A stretch of DNA of 21,748 bases, taken from NCBI GenBank assembly GCA_943325255.2, contig CALPOS020000009.1, positions 1 to 21,748 on the forward strand, read 5' to 3'. The notes under the pieces are model-generated. The model made no database searches. It saw nothing but the letters and a program-made list of their open reading frames with translations, and was not told where the DNA came from. Both the position numbers and the translations under genes were made by a program. Below are positions 15,361-21,748 of the stretch, piece by piece. The DNA comes from Sphingobacterium thalpophilum (GTDB lineage: Bacteria > Bacteroidota > Bacteroidia > Flavobacteriales > Flavobacteriaceae). Numbering within the stretch: position 1 is the first letter of the stretch; the number at the start of each line of letters is the position of its first letter.

Positions 15361-15408
15361 TATCATAAAAAAAAACTCTCCAATTTTGGAGAGTTTTTTT
15401 TTATGATA
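15361..15408. terminator. Perfect bidirectional terminator between rpsT and the response regulator
   Basis: This is a fully symmetrical palindrome with 23-base arms and a 2-base centre. A core hairpin of CTCTCCA/TGGAGAG is flanked by nine A on one side and nine T on the other, then by TATCAT/ATGATA. It can terminate both converging transcripts. The right arm contains the last codons and the stop codon (15401-15403) of the minus-strand response regulator. Confidence 0.95.
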
Positions 15409-15814
15409 AAATTGATTTAAGACCTTCTAACATTTCCTTAGAGATGGGTTTCGACAAAAAGTCAAGCACCATTAGGTATGTTTTAGCCTTTCTAATATCT
15501 TCAGGGTCAATAGTAGAAGATAATACGATAACCTTACAGTCGCTAAATGCACTGCGATATTCTTCTTTTGAGAAATGATCCAAAAATTCCCACCCGCCCA
15601 TAACTGGCATATTTAAATCGAGAAAAATTAATTTTGGATAATCTGAAATTGTAGCGCCAAGATTATTGAGTTTGAGGTCGTCAAAGTAATTCAAAGCCTC
15701 TTCTCCGTTTTGAGCAGTAATGATTGTCTTTGCAAATTCTGAACGAGAAATCACCATTTTACACAACATCAATGTAATAGGATCGTCGTCGACACATAAA
15801 ATTAAATCCAACAT
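15401..15814 (-). CDS. Single-domain response regulator (CheY/Rcp1-like receiver)
   Basis: This 137-aa protein is a receiver domain only. The acidic cluster D9/D10/D11 (CVDDDP) binds Mg, the phospho-acceptor is Asp66 in FLDLNMP, the switch Ser/Thr are around 99-101 (LSST), and Lys122 lies in SKPIS. A longer loop before the phospho-acceptor strand and the MPVMGGWEFL segment resemble Rcp1-like regulators paired with phytochrome-type kinases. There is no output domain, so it must act by protein contact or as a phosphorelay intermediate. Its ATG overlaps the stop of the upstream kinase gene by one base (TAATG), indicating translational coupling and a cognate pair. Its stop codon lies inside the shared palindromic terminator. 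Confidence 0.93.
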   Translation of the reverse strand: MLDLILCVDDDPITLMLCKMVISRSEFAKTIITAQNGEEALNYFDDLKLNNLGATISDYPKLIFLDLNMPVMGGWEFLDHFSKEEYRSAFSDCKVIVLSSTIDPEDIRKAKTYLMVLDFLSKPISKEMLEGLKSILS

Positions 15815-17535
15815 TATAATGTACTTTTAAATATTATTGTAAAGGTAGTTCCTTTATCCACTTCGCTTTCAACGCTAATTGTTCCGCCCATACTTTCTAC
15901 CTGCGATTTTACCAAATATAACCCTAATCCCTTACTGTCAGAGTAGTTGTGGAATCTTTGATATAGGCCAAATATTTTATCTCGATTACGCTCTAAATCA
16001 ATCCCAATTCCGTTGTCTTTAAACGTCAACACAATCATATTATTGACTTCTTTTGAAGACACAAAAATTCGTAAAATTCGCTTCGGTGATCTGTATTTGA
16101 TCGCATTAGTAAATAAATTCAAAAGTATACTTTCCAAATACGCCTTATTGATATTCAAGATCGAAACTTTTTCCAATTCTATTTTAAGGATGGGTCTATG
16201 CAAACTAATCAAATAACTCAACTGATTGAACACATTTTCAAACACATCTTTGATTAGTACTTCTTCTTTATCAATCGATGGATTGTCTTTGATAATGACC
16301 ACTTTTACCAAATCATTGATGGTTTCGTTCAATAAATTGGTTGAAGTGGAAAAGCCATTAATAATTTCCCGTAACTCAGGGTTTTCGACGGGATATTCAT
16401 GCATCAAATTCAGTAAGCCCGTCAAATTAGACAATGGGGCTCTTAAATTATGCGACGTGATATAGGAGAATTGCTTCAAATCCTTATTATTTTGCGTCAA
16501 TTCCCGAATCAATTGTTCTTTTTCTTTTTCTTGTTTTTTCTCTTCGGTAATATCCCTTTGAATCGAAATCCAATGCGAATGGTTTCCTTCTTGATTCGTT
16601 ATGGGAATCATCGAAAAATTGACCCAATATTCTTCTCCATTTTTCTTATGGTTTAAGGTTTCAAATTTGAATTCCTCTCTACCTTTCAGCGCCTTGGATA
16701 ACTTTGAAATATCATTCTTCACCGATTTTCTACCCATAAAAACAATCGGCGTTTTGCCGATAACTTCCTGCGATTTGTATCCTGTCATCTCTGTAAATGC
16801 TGGATTCACAAATACAATCGTAGGTATCGTCTTGTCTGATTTTTCTGATTCTGTAATAATCACCGCATCTTTCGTTTGTGTAATTACCGTTTCCAAAAGT
16901 TTCAAACGCTGTTCTTCTTCTTTTTGTTTGGTAACATCTTGAATGGCTCCAATCATTCGAATGGCAGTACCATCTTCGTCTTTTACCAAAAAACCTCGAT
17001 CAAAAACGTACTTATAAGTACCATCAGCACATTTAAATCGATACTCATCTTGCCATTTTTCGGTTTTCTGTTCAATAAAAGAATAGAGCTTAATCGACAT
17101 TTTAATACTGTCCTCAGGATGAATTCGATCAAACCACCATTTCGAAGTTTTTCCAACATCTTCTTTCTTATAGCCAAAAACTCCCTGAATTCCCTTGTTC
17201 CAAATAAAATCGTCTTCTTGAATTTTCCAATCCCATATCGTATCACTTGTCGCTTTTGCAACAATATCATACCGCTCGTTCGATTCTTTTATTTCTTCAT
17301 TAGTCGCCTTTAGCCTTTCGAAAATTAAATTATTGCGATTATCATTTTTAGTGAGCACTACTTTAAAAATAATTCCTGAAAAAACAATGAAAACAACATC
17401 TTTAATAAAACTAAAATTAAGAAATACTAAGTCATTCGTAGTGCGGAATTTATCTAAGATGTAATAGCCAACAAGCGCCAGTACTATGGAAAAAAGGATG
17501 TAAAGAAATGTAATTTTATTCGCCTTGTTTTTCAT
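15814..17535 (-). CDS. PAS-PAS sensor histidine kinase
   Basis: This 573-aa kinase has two N-terminal membrane segments (about 9-27 and 43-62) with only a short loop between them, so sensing is likely intramembrane or cytoplasmic. Two PAS/PAC units follow: about 88-205 (PAS_3-like, WDWKIQEDDFIWNKGIQ, then a PAC end IGAIQDVTKQK) and about 212-332 (FVNPAFTEMTGYKSQEVIG, then ISIQRDITEEKK). After a charged coiled-coil linker comes HisKA with His362 in SHNLRAPLSN, the phytochrome-like H-box variant, and HATPase_c with N477, DNGIGID (507-513) and GLGLYLV (536-542). The second PAS lacks the Cys of LOV domains (TPIVFMG), so it is not a flavin photosensor of that class. There is no receiver; the partner is the regulator encoded immediately downstream with a one-base overlap. 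The signal is unknown. Confidence 0.93.
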   Translation of the reverse strand: MKNKANKITFLYILFSIVLALVGYYILDKFRTTNDLVFLNFSFIKDVVFIVFSGIIFKVVLTKNDNRNNLIFERLKATNEEIKESNERYDIVAKATSDTIWDWKIQEDDFIWNKGIQGVFGYKKEDVGKTSKWWFDRIHPEDSIKMSIKLYSFIEQKTEKWQDEYRFKCADGTYKYVFDRGFLVKDEDGTAIRMIGAIQDVTKQKEEEQRLKLLETVITQTKDAVIITESEKSDKTIPTIVFVNPAFTEMTGYKSQEVIGKTPIVFMGRKSVKNDISKLSKALKGREEFKFETLNHKKNGEEYWVNFSMIPITNQEGNHSHWISIQRDITEEKKQEKEKEQLIRELTQNNKDLKQFSYITSHNLRAPLSNLTGLLNLMHEYPVENPELREIINGFSTSTNLLNETINDLVKVVIIKDNPSIDKEEVLIKDVFENVFNQLSYLISLHRPILKIELEKVSILNINKAYLESILLNLFTNAIKYRSPKRILRIFVSSKEVNNMIVLTFKDNGIGIDLERNRDKIFGLYQRFHNYSDSKGLGLYLVKSQVESMGGTISVESEVDKGTTFTIIFKSTL

Positions 17536-17539
17536 TACT

Positions 17540-17547
17540 CAAATATA
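17540..17547 (-). promoter_or_regulatory. Possible -7 element directly before the PAS kinase start
   Basis: On the minus strand this reads TATATTTG (exact TAnnTTTG), ending only 4 bases before the ATG at 17535. If used, the mRNA would be leaderless or nearly so. No -33 TTG is found at the normal spacing, so the assignment is weak. Confidence 0.25.
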
Positions 17548-17668
17548 GAGATTAATTCATGAAAATAAAATATTGCTTGTTAACTTAATTATTATTTCTT
17601 CTTTTCACGGACTGGAGTTAACAAATGGTAAACTATTTTTTAAAGATATTTTATGTAAAAATAAAGTG

Positions 17669-17676
17669 TACCTTTG
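17669..17676 (+). promoter_or_regulatory. -7 element of the typA promoter
   Basis: TACCTTTG is an exact match to TAnnTTTG, ending 19 bases before the typA ATG and predicting a leader of about 10-15 bases. No TTG is visible 17-23 bases upstream. Confidence 0.55.
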
Positions 17677-17695
17677 CACCCATTAAAAATAACAG

Positions 17696-19492
17696 ATGGA
17701 ATCTATCAGAAACATTGCAATTATTGCGCACGTCGACCACGGGAAAACTACTTTGGTTGATAAAATTATGTATCACTGTCAACTTTTTCGCGATAACGAA
17801 AATACAGGTGATCTAATATTAGACAACAATGACCTCGAACGTGAAAGAGGAATCACAATTACGTCAAAAAACGTTTCTGTAGTTTACAAAGGAACAAAAA
17901 TCAATATCATTGATACTCCTGGTCACGCGGATTTTGGTGGTGAAGTAGAACGTGTCCTTAACATGGCAGACGGTGTTTGTCTATTAGTAGATGCTTTTGA
18001 AGGACCGATGCCACAAACACGTTTTGTATTACAAAAAGCACTCGACCTAGGGCTGAAACCCTGCGTCGTAATCAATAAAGTAGATAAAGAAAACTGTACG
18101 CCGGAAGAAGTTCACGAAAAAGTATTCGACTTGATGTTCGAATTAGGTGCAGAAGAATGGCAATTGGATTTTCCAACGGTATATGGTTCTGCAAAAAACA
18201 ACTGGATGTCTGATCATTGGGAAAATATTACTGATAATATTGAAGCATTATTAGATATGGTTATCGAGAATGTTCCAGCTCCTAAAGTTTCTACAGGAAC
18301 ACCTCAAATGTTGATTACCTCTTTAGACTTTTCTGCTTTTACAGGTCGTATTGCTATTGGTCGTCTTGAAAGAGGTGTTTTGAAAGAAAATATGCCAATT
18401 TCTCTAGTAAAAAGAGATGGTACCATAATGAAATCAAGAATTAAAGAATTACACACTTTTGAAGGACTTGGTCGTAAGAAAGTTCTAGAAGTAATTGCTG
18501 GTGATATTTGCGCTATTGTTGGAGTGGAAGGATTTGAAATTGGTGATACCATCGCAGATTTTGAAAATCCGGAAGCATTGCAAACCATTGCTATTGATGA
18601 GCCAACAATGAGTATGTTGTTTACTATTAATGACTCTCCGTTTTTTGGTAAAGAAGGAAAATTTGTTACTTCACGACATATTAGAGACCGTTTAACCAAA
18701 GAGTTAGAGAAAAACCTAGCCATGAAATTAGGTGAAACTGATTCTGCCGATAAATTTATGGTGTTCGGACGTGGTGTATTGCACTTGTCAGTTTTAATTG
18801 AAACAATGCGTCGAGAAGGATATGAACTACAAATCGGTCAACCTCAAGTTATCATCAAAGAAATTGACGGTAAAAAATGTGAACCTATCGAAGAATTAAC
18901 CATCGACCTTCCTGAAAGTCTTTCTGGAAGAGCGGTAGAATTTGTTACACTTCGCAAAGGTGAAATGCTTTCTATGGAAACTAAAGGTGAACGTATGATT
19001 GTAAAATTTAATATACCTTCACGTGGAATTATTGGATTGCGTAATCAATTGCTAACTGCAACTGCTGGTGAAGCAATTATGGCACATCGTTTTTTAGGAT
19101 ATGAGCCTTACAAAGGTGAAATTTCTGGACGTAACAAAGGTTCATTGATCTCTATGGAAAAAGGAAAAGCTATTCCTTATTCTATTGATAAATTACAAGA
19201 TCGTGGTAAATTCTTTGTTGAGCCAAATGCAGAAATCTATGAAGGTCAAGTAATTGGAGAAAACTCTCGTGGTGATGATATGTGTGTCAACGTGACTAAA
19301 GAGAAAAAACAATCCAACGTTCGTTCGTCTGGAAATGACGAAAAAGCCAGAATTATTCCTCCAATTATTTTCTCATTAGAAGAAGCGTTAGAATATATTC
19401 AAAAAGATGAATATGTTGAGGTAACGCCAAAATCAATTCGTTTGCGTAAAATCTATTTGACAGAAAACGATAGAAAACGATTCAAAGTCTAA
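17696..19492 (+). CDS. typA: Ribosome-associated translational GTPase TypA/BipA
   Basis: This is an EF-G-like GTPase (598 aa) that binds the ribosome and supports 50S assembly, cold growth and stress responses. The G domain is intact: P-loop AHVDHGKT (11-18), switch I RERGITI (49-55), DTPGHAD (73-79) and NKVDK (127-131). An EF-Tu-like domain 2 follows (SALDFSAFTGRIAIGRLERG-type strands around 210-230), then EF-G-like domains III and V, and the TypA-specific C-terminal domain, where PSRGIIGLRNQLLTATAGEA and RNKGSLISMEKGKA are diagnostic. The length equals the family norm. It is transcribed alone from a short-leader promoter and closed by a terminator 21 bases after the stop. The neighbouring kinase on the other side is divergent. 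No anomalies were noted. Confidence 0.97.
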   Translation: MESIRNIAIIAHVDHGKTTLVDKIMYHCQLFRDNENTGDLILDNNDLERERGITITSKNVSVVYKGTKINIIDTPGHADFGGEVERVLNMADGVCLLVDAFEGPMPQTRFVLQKALDLGLKPCVVINKVDKENCTPEEVHEKVFDLMFELGAEEWQLDFPTVYGSAKNNWMSDHWENITDNIEALLDMVIENVPAPKVSTGTPQMLITSLDFSAFTGRIAIGRLERGVLKENMPISLVKRDGTIMKSRIKELHTFEGLGRKKVLEVIAGDICAIVGVEGFEIGDTIADFENPEALQTIAIDEPTMSMLFTINDSPFFGKEGKFVTSRHIRDRLTKELEKNLAMKLGETDSADKFMVFGRGVLHLSVLIETMRREGYELQIGQPQVIIKEIDGKKCEPIEELTIDLPESLSGRAVEFVTLRKGEMLSMETKGERMIVKFNIPSRGIIGLRNQLLTATAGEAIMAHRFLGYEPYKGEISGRNKGSLISMEKGKAIPYSIDKLQDRGKFFVEPNAEIYEGQVIGENSRGDDMCVNVTKEKKQSNVRSSGNDEKARIIPPIIFSLEEALEYIQKDEYVEVTPKSIRLRKIYLTENDRKRFKV

Positions 19493-19513
19493 TCTTGAAT
19501 TTTAATTATAAGG

Positions 19514-19545
19514 AAACCCATTCGTCACTGAATGGGTTTTTTGTT
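19514..19545 (+). terminator. Intrinsic terminator of typA
   Basis: AAACCCATTC, loop GTCACT and GAATGGGTTT form a perfect 10-bp stem followed by a T-rich tract (TTTGTTTT). It begins 22 bases after the typA stop codon. Confidence 0.93.
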
Positions 19546-19606
19546 TTGCTTCGCCACTTCGCTTTGCTCGTGTGGAGCTATTGCTTCGCCTGTTCGCCCT
19601 TTTAGG

Positions 19607-19710
19607 AGCTCGAGTCCAGCTGTTCGCTATATCTTTTTTGCTTGTCACCTCGAGCGCAGTCGAGAGGCTTTTCGAAGCAAAAAAGGATGCCGCTGCCATC
19701 TGGGCTAGGG
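19607..19710 (+). repeat. Composite structured repeat, copy B, at a convergent gene junction
   Basis: It shows the same block order and orientation as the copy at 10622-10726. The 5' block AGCTCGAGTCCAGCTGTTCG starts at 19607. The inner palindrome CCTCGAGCGCAGTCGAGAGG is at 19648-19667. The 3' block AAAAGGATGCCGCTGCCATC (19681-19700) is followed by GGGCTA (19702-19707). The inner palindrome sits in the loop of a perfect 11-bp stem (CTTTTTTGCTT at 19633-19643 with AAGCAAAAAAG at 19675-19685). Upstream, TTGCTTCGCC occurs twice (19546-19555 and 19581-19590). The element lies between the typA terminator and the end of the minus-strand hydrolase gene, 8 bases from its stop codon. No gene is supported in 19546-19717. 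Confidence 0.75.
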
Positions 19711-19717
19711 CAGTCGA

Positions 19718-20632
19718 TTATTCACGGAGTATAAACTCCAACGGAATCAAAAATCGCTCTCGCCAGGATTGCTCCGAATGGTCTTTTCCTGGAAAGAATT
19801 GTGTTTTCCAATTTTTGGGTGCAAACCCTTTCGCTTTCATCACAACATCTACTTTCTCCTGCCACGGACGATACAAACTATCCAACGTTTGGTCTCCGTA
19901 ATCAAAGTAGATTTTATGATTTTTTGGATTTGGCAGATTTTTTTTCAAATAGGAAATAATGGCATCTGGAATCGGATTGTCATTGTTTTGATAAATCCCA
20001 GTCCAATGCGTCGACAAACAAGCGGCGCCACCAAACACTTTTGGGTATTCACAAATGGCGTACAAGGAAATTAAGCCACCCATACTTGAACCCGAAATAT
20101 AAGTGTGTTTTCGATCAGTGTAAGTAGAGTACGTTCTGTCAATATAAGGTTTTAAATCTTCGACAATAAACCTCAAATAATTATCGGAAATTGGGTTAAA
20201 CTCTGTGTCAATCTTACCTCTTTTAATCAATATGTCTGAAATGAATTTCTTTTGCTCAACTGAAAATGTCGCATGTACTTTTTTCGGAAAATACTCTGGA
20301 TGTCGTTTCTTATCATTGTTCCAAATACCGACAATTATACATTTTTGAATCTTCTTTTCACCGATAAGCTTTCCTGCAATAGCATCCACTTGCCAAGCTT
20401 GTTTGTTCCATGTTGACGCTGGATCGAACAGCATTTGTCCGTCGTGCATGTATAAAACGGAATATTTTTCTTTGGCAGAATATCCTTCCGGCAACCAAAC
20501 ATCGACATTTCTTGCGTCAATAAATTGCGGCTTAAATTTTCCGATCCGTTCCACTTTTCCAGTCGTGACTTTGACTGTTTGTGCTTGTGTGAGTAGAGTG
20601 ACCATAACGAGAAGGAATGCCATTTTTATCAT
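19718..20632 (-). CDS. Secreted alpha/beta-hydrolase, putative esterase (enterochelin esterase-like)
   Basis: This 304-aa exported hydrolase of the esterase D/enterochelin-esterase type (PF00756-like) cleaves ester bonds. A signal peptide of about 18 residues (AFLLVMVTLLTQAQ) directs it to the periplasm or outside. Core strands are VDVWLPEGY (43-51), YSVLYMHDGQ (57-66, with the usual oxyanion-side HDG) and IIVGI. The nucleophile is Ser183 in GSSMGG, followed by the likely acid Asp247 (DYGDQT) and His285 (KDHSE). The triad appears complete. Relatives act on siderophore esters, acyl-sugars or feruloyl esters, so the substrate stays open. It starts 7 bases after the stop codon of the T9SS cargo gene on the same strand, so the two are likely co-transcribed. 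The start at 20632 leaves a normal signal sequence; an alternative ATG is at codon 4. Confidence 0.9.
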   Translation of the reverse strand: MIKMAFLLVMVTLLTQAQTVKVTTGKVERIGKFKPQFIDARNVDVWLPEGYSAKEKYSVLYMHDGQMLFDPASTWNKQAWQVDAIAGKLIGEKKIQKCIIVGIWNNDKKRHPEYFPKKVHATFSVEQKKFISDILIKRGKIDTEFNPISDNYLRFIVEDLKPYIDRTYSTYTDRKHTYISGSSMGGLISLYAICEYPKVFGGAACLSTHWTGIYQNNDNPIPDAIISYLKKNLPNPKNHKIYFDYGDQTLDSLYRPWQEKVDVVMKAKGFAPKNWKTQFFPGKDHSEQSWRERFLIPLEFILRE

Positions 20633-20639
20633 GCTTCAA

Positions 20640-21748
20640 TTATCTAAATAAAGTAAAATGACCTTTATAAACACGTTGATCTTCCAGCGTAATCACATAC
20701 CAGTAATCATCAGATGGTAGTGGTCTGCCATTTAATGTTCCGTCCCAACCTTCGCCGTCTCCAAATTGTTGGTGAAGGAATTTCCCATGACGGTCAAAGA
20801 TGAGAATTTCTGCATTTTTGTTGAAGTTGGCACTACTTCCCACAAGGTTCCAAGTGTCGTTGACACCATCACCGTCAGGTGTAAAAAACCTTGGGATTCC
20901 CAAAACATAAATTTCGATTGGACCAACCAATCCGCATCCGTTGCTGTCTTTCACATAGACTTGATGTATTCCGTAAGGTACATTGTAAAATATATTTGAA
21001 TATTGAAAATCACTGAGGTCGTCAATAGAATACACCAAGTCGCCGTTGCCGGTTGCTATGATTTCGACGGTATTTGAATCCGTTAAGTCGCTAATTTTAA
21101 TGTCTTGAATTTGCGCAATTTCAGAAGCAGTTACATCAACAATTCTGGTTTTTAAACAACCTTTAGAAGTTATAACGTCAACGGTGTAGACTCCTTCAGT
21201 ATTAATTTCTAATTCATAATTTGTACCTTCTAAAATTGGATTTCCATCCAGATACCATTGATATGTGTAATTCGAAATGGAACTTCCATCCACGATATTA
21301 GCATCTATTGTAATTGAAAATCCAGGGCTGTCAGAACAAATCAAATCACTTCCCAGTAAATTAATCTTTGGCATCGGATTGACAACAAACGGAATTTGAA
21401 TGCTGGCAGGACAAGTTCCATTCAGCGGATTTTGTACCACTGCGGTTATGTTTTGAGAAATGGTTGAAAACGGATTTGGCAGTGGACTCTCAATAGGTTG
21501 TCCTGCTTGGTCGTAATAATAGACTAAAAGTTGTGCGCTTTGTCCATTCAAAATTTGCGATTCTATTGCTGCGGTATCAAATCCAAACATTCCGTCTTGC
21601 AGAATTGGGTCATCTTCGTCGTCGCAAACTGTGAATAAAGAGGCGTCTACCGGAAAAGCTTGTGGCAAATCGTCTACAATAAATTGCAACGTTTCTTCTT
21701 CAAAACAGGGTCCAGTGGGGTCGAATGTAATTGTATTCGTTGCTCTAA
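20640..21748 (-). CDS. Large secreted protein with T9SS type B sorting domain (C-terminal part; N-terminus outside window)
   Basis: The frame is open to the right window edge, so this is the C-terminal ~370 residues of a larger extracellular protein. A possible TTG start at 21689 is internal, since coding sequence (ending in EEETLQF across it) continues upstream. Ig/PKD-like repeats are visible: one with YTYQWYLDGNPILEGTNYEL and a terminal TSKGC, then a SprB-like unit (GDLVYSIDDLSDFQYSN through VKDSNGCG). The last ~85 residues form the gliding-motility-associated C-terminal domain: RFFTPDGDGVNDTW, IFDRHGKFL, GWDGTLNGRPLPSDDYWY and final YKGHFTLFR. This domain directs passage through the type IX secretion system and attachment or release at the cell surface. 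Its role could be adhesion, but this cannot be read from the fragment. The esterase gene follows after 7 bases. Confidence 0.93.
   Translation of the reverse strand, partial: RATNTITFDPTGPCFEEETLQFIVDDLPQAFPVDASLFTVCDDEDDPILQDGMFGFDTAAIESQILNGQSAQLLVYYYDQAGQPIESPLPNPFSTISQNITAVVQNPLNGTCPASIQIPFVVNPMPKINLLGSDLICSDSPGFSITIDANIVDGSSISNYTYQWYLDGNPILEGTNYELEINTEGVYTVDVITSKGCLKTRIVDVTASEIAQIQDIKISDLTDSNTVEIIATGNGDLVYSIDDLSDFQYSNIFYNVPYGIHQVYVKDSNGCGLVGPIEIYVLGIPRFFTPDGDGVNDTWNLVGSSANFNKNAEILIFDRHGKFLHQQFGDGEGWDGTLNGRPLPSDDYWYVITLEDQRVYKGHFTLFR

Noticed and set aside
16400..16900. LOV photosensor in the second PAS domain of the kinase
   Set aside because: The region after NPAFTEMTGY reads TPIVFMG with no cysteine, so the flavin-adduct residue is missing.
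16013..17313. Several plus-strand ORFs of 67-145 codons
   Set aside because: They are Phe/Leu/Ile-rich antisense frames of the PAS kinase, which is a complete and motif-rich gene on the other strand.
19502..19901. ORFs on both strands across the typA-hydrolase junction (19502-19699 minus, 19572-19901 plus)
   Set aside because: They translate through the structured repeat and, in one case, antisense to the hydrolase. No domain or compositional sign of coding is present.
1..21748. CRISPR array, transposon, prophage or defence island
   Set aside because: No regularly spaced repeats, transposase, integrase, phage structural gene or known defence gene was found. The repeats present are short intergenic palindromes.

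Overview
This window looks like part of a Bacteroidota (Flavobacteriia) chromosome, most likely Flavobacterium or a close relative. Four observations support this. The C-terminal fragment of a type IX secretion (T9SS, type B sorting) protein lies at the right edge. Several genes have the flavobacterial -7 promoter consensus TAnnTTTG, in two cases with a TTG element 17-20 bases upstream. The starts are preceded by A-rich leaders without clear Shine-Dalgarno sequences. There are also outer-membrane proteins and hybrid kinases of kinds common in that group. The genus is inferred; the phylum-level call is fairly secure.

Left part (1-5000): the C-terminal part of a radical SAM protein cut by the window edge, then a three-gene biotin-dependent acyl-CoA carboxylase operon: carrier protein, biotin carboxylase, carboxyltransferase. 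An Asp at the position that sets acyl-CoA preference suggests a propionyl-CoA carboxylase. Both spacers inside this operon hold inverted-repeat sequences. A strong terminator follows.

Sensory block (5430-10611): two tandem paralogous hybrid histidine kinases, each exactly 700 residues (periplasmic sensor resembling CHASE4, HAMP-like linker, kinase, receiver). The second lies 2 bases from a gene for an outer-membrane beta-barrel protein. Neither kinase has a DNA-binding output.

Middle (10785-15350): a minus-strand pair, a Trp/Gly/Asn-rich lipoprotein followed by a FadL/OmpP1-type outer-membrane protein, divergent from proS. Then come tRNA-Glu(UUC) and rpsT behind a consensus promoter.

Right part (15401-21748): a perfect palindromic terminator separates rpsT from a convergent PAS-PAS histidine kinase/single-domain response regulator pair that overlap by one base. 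Next are the translation GTPase typA, a secreted alpha/beta-hydrolase, and the T9SS cargo fragment.

The two junctions where genes converge (around 10.7 kb and 19.65 kb) each hold a copy of the same composite, structured repeat. No CRISPR array, transposase, integrase, phage gene or recognised defence system was seen. The best candidates for something undescribed are the double-kinase/outer-membrane-protein locus and the composite repeat family.
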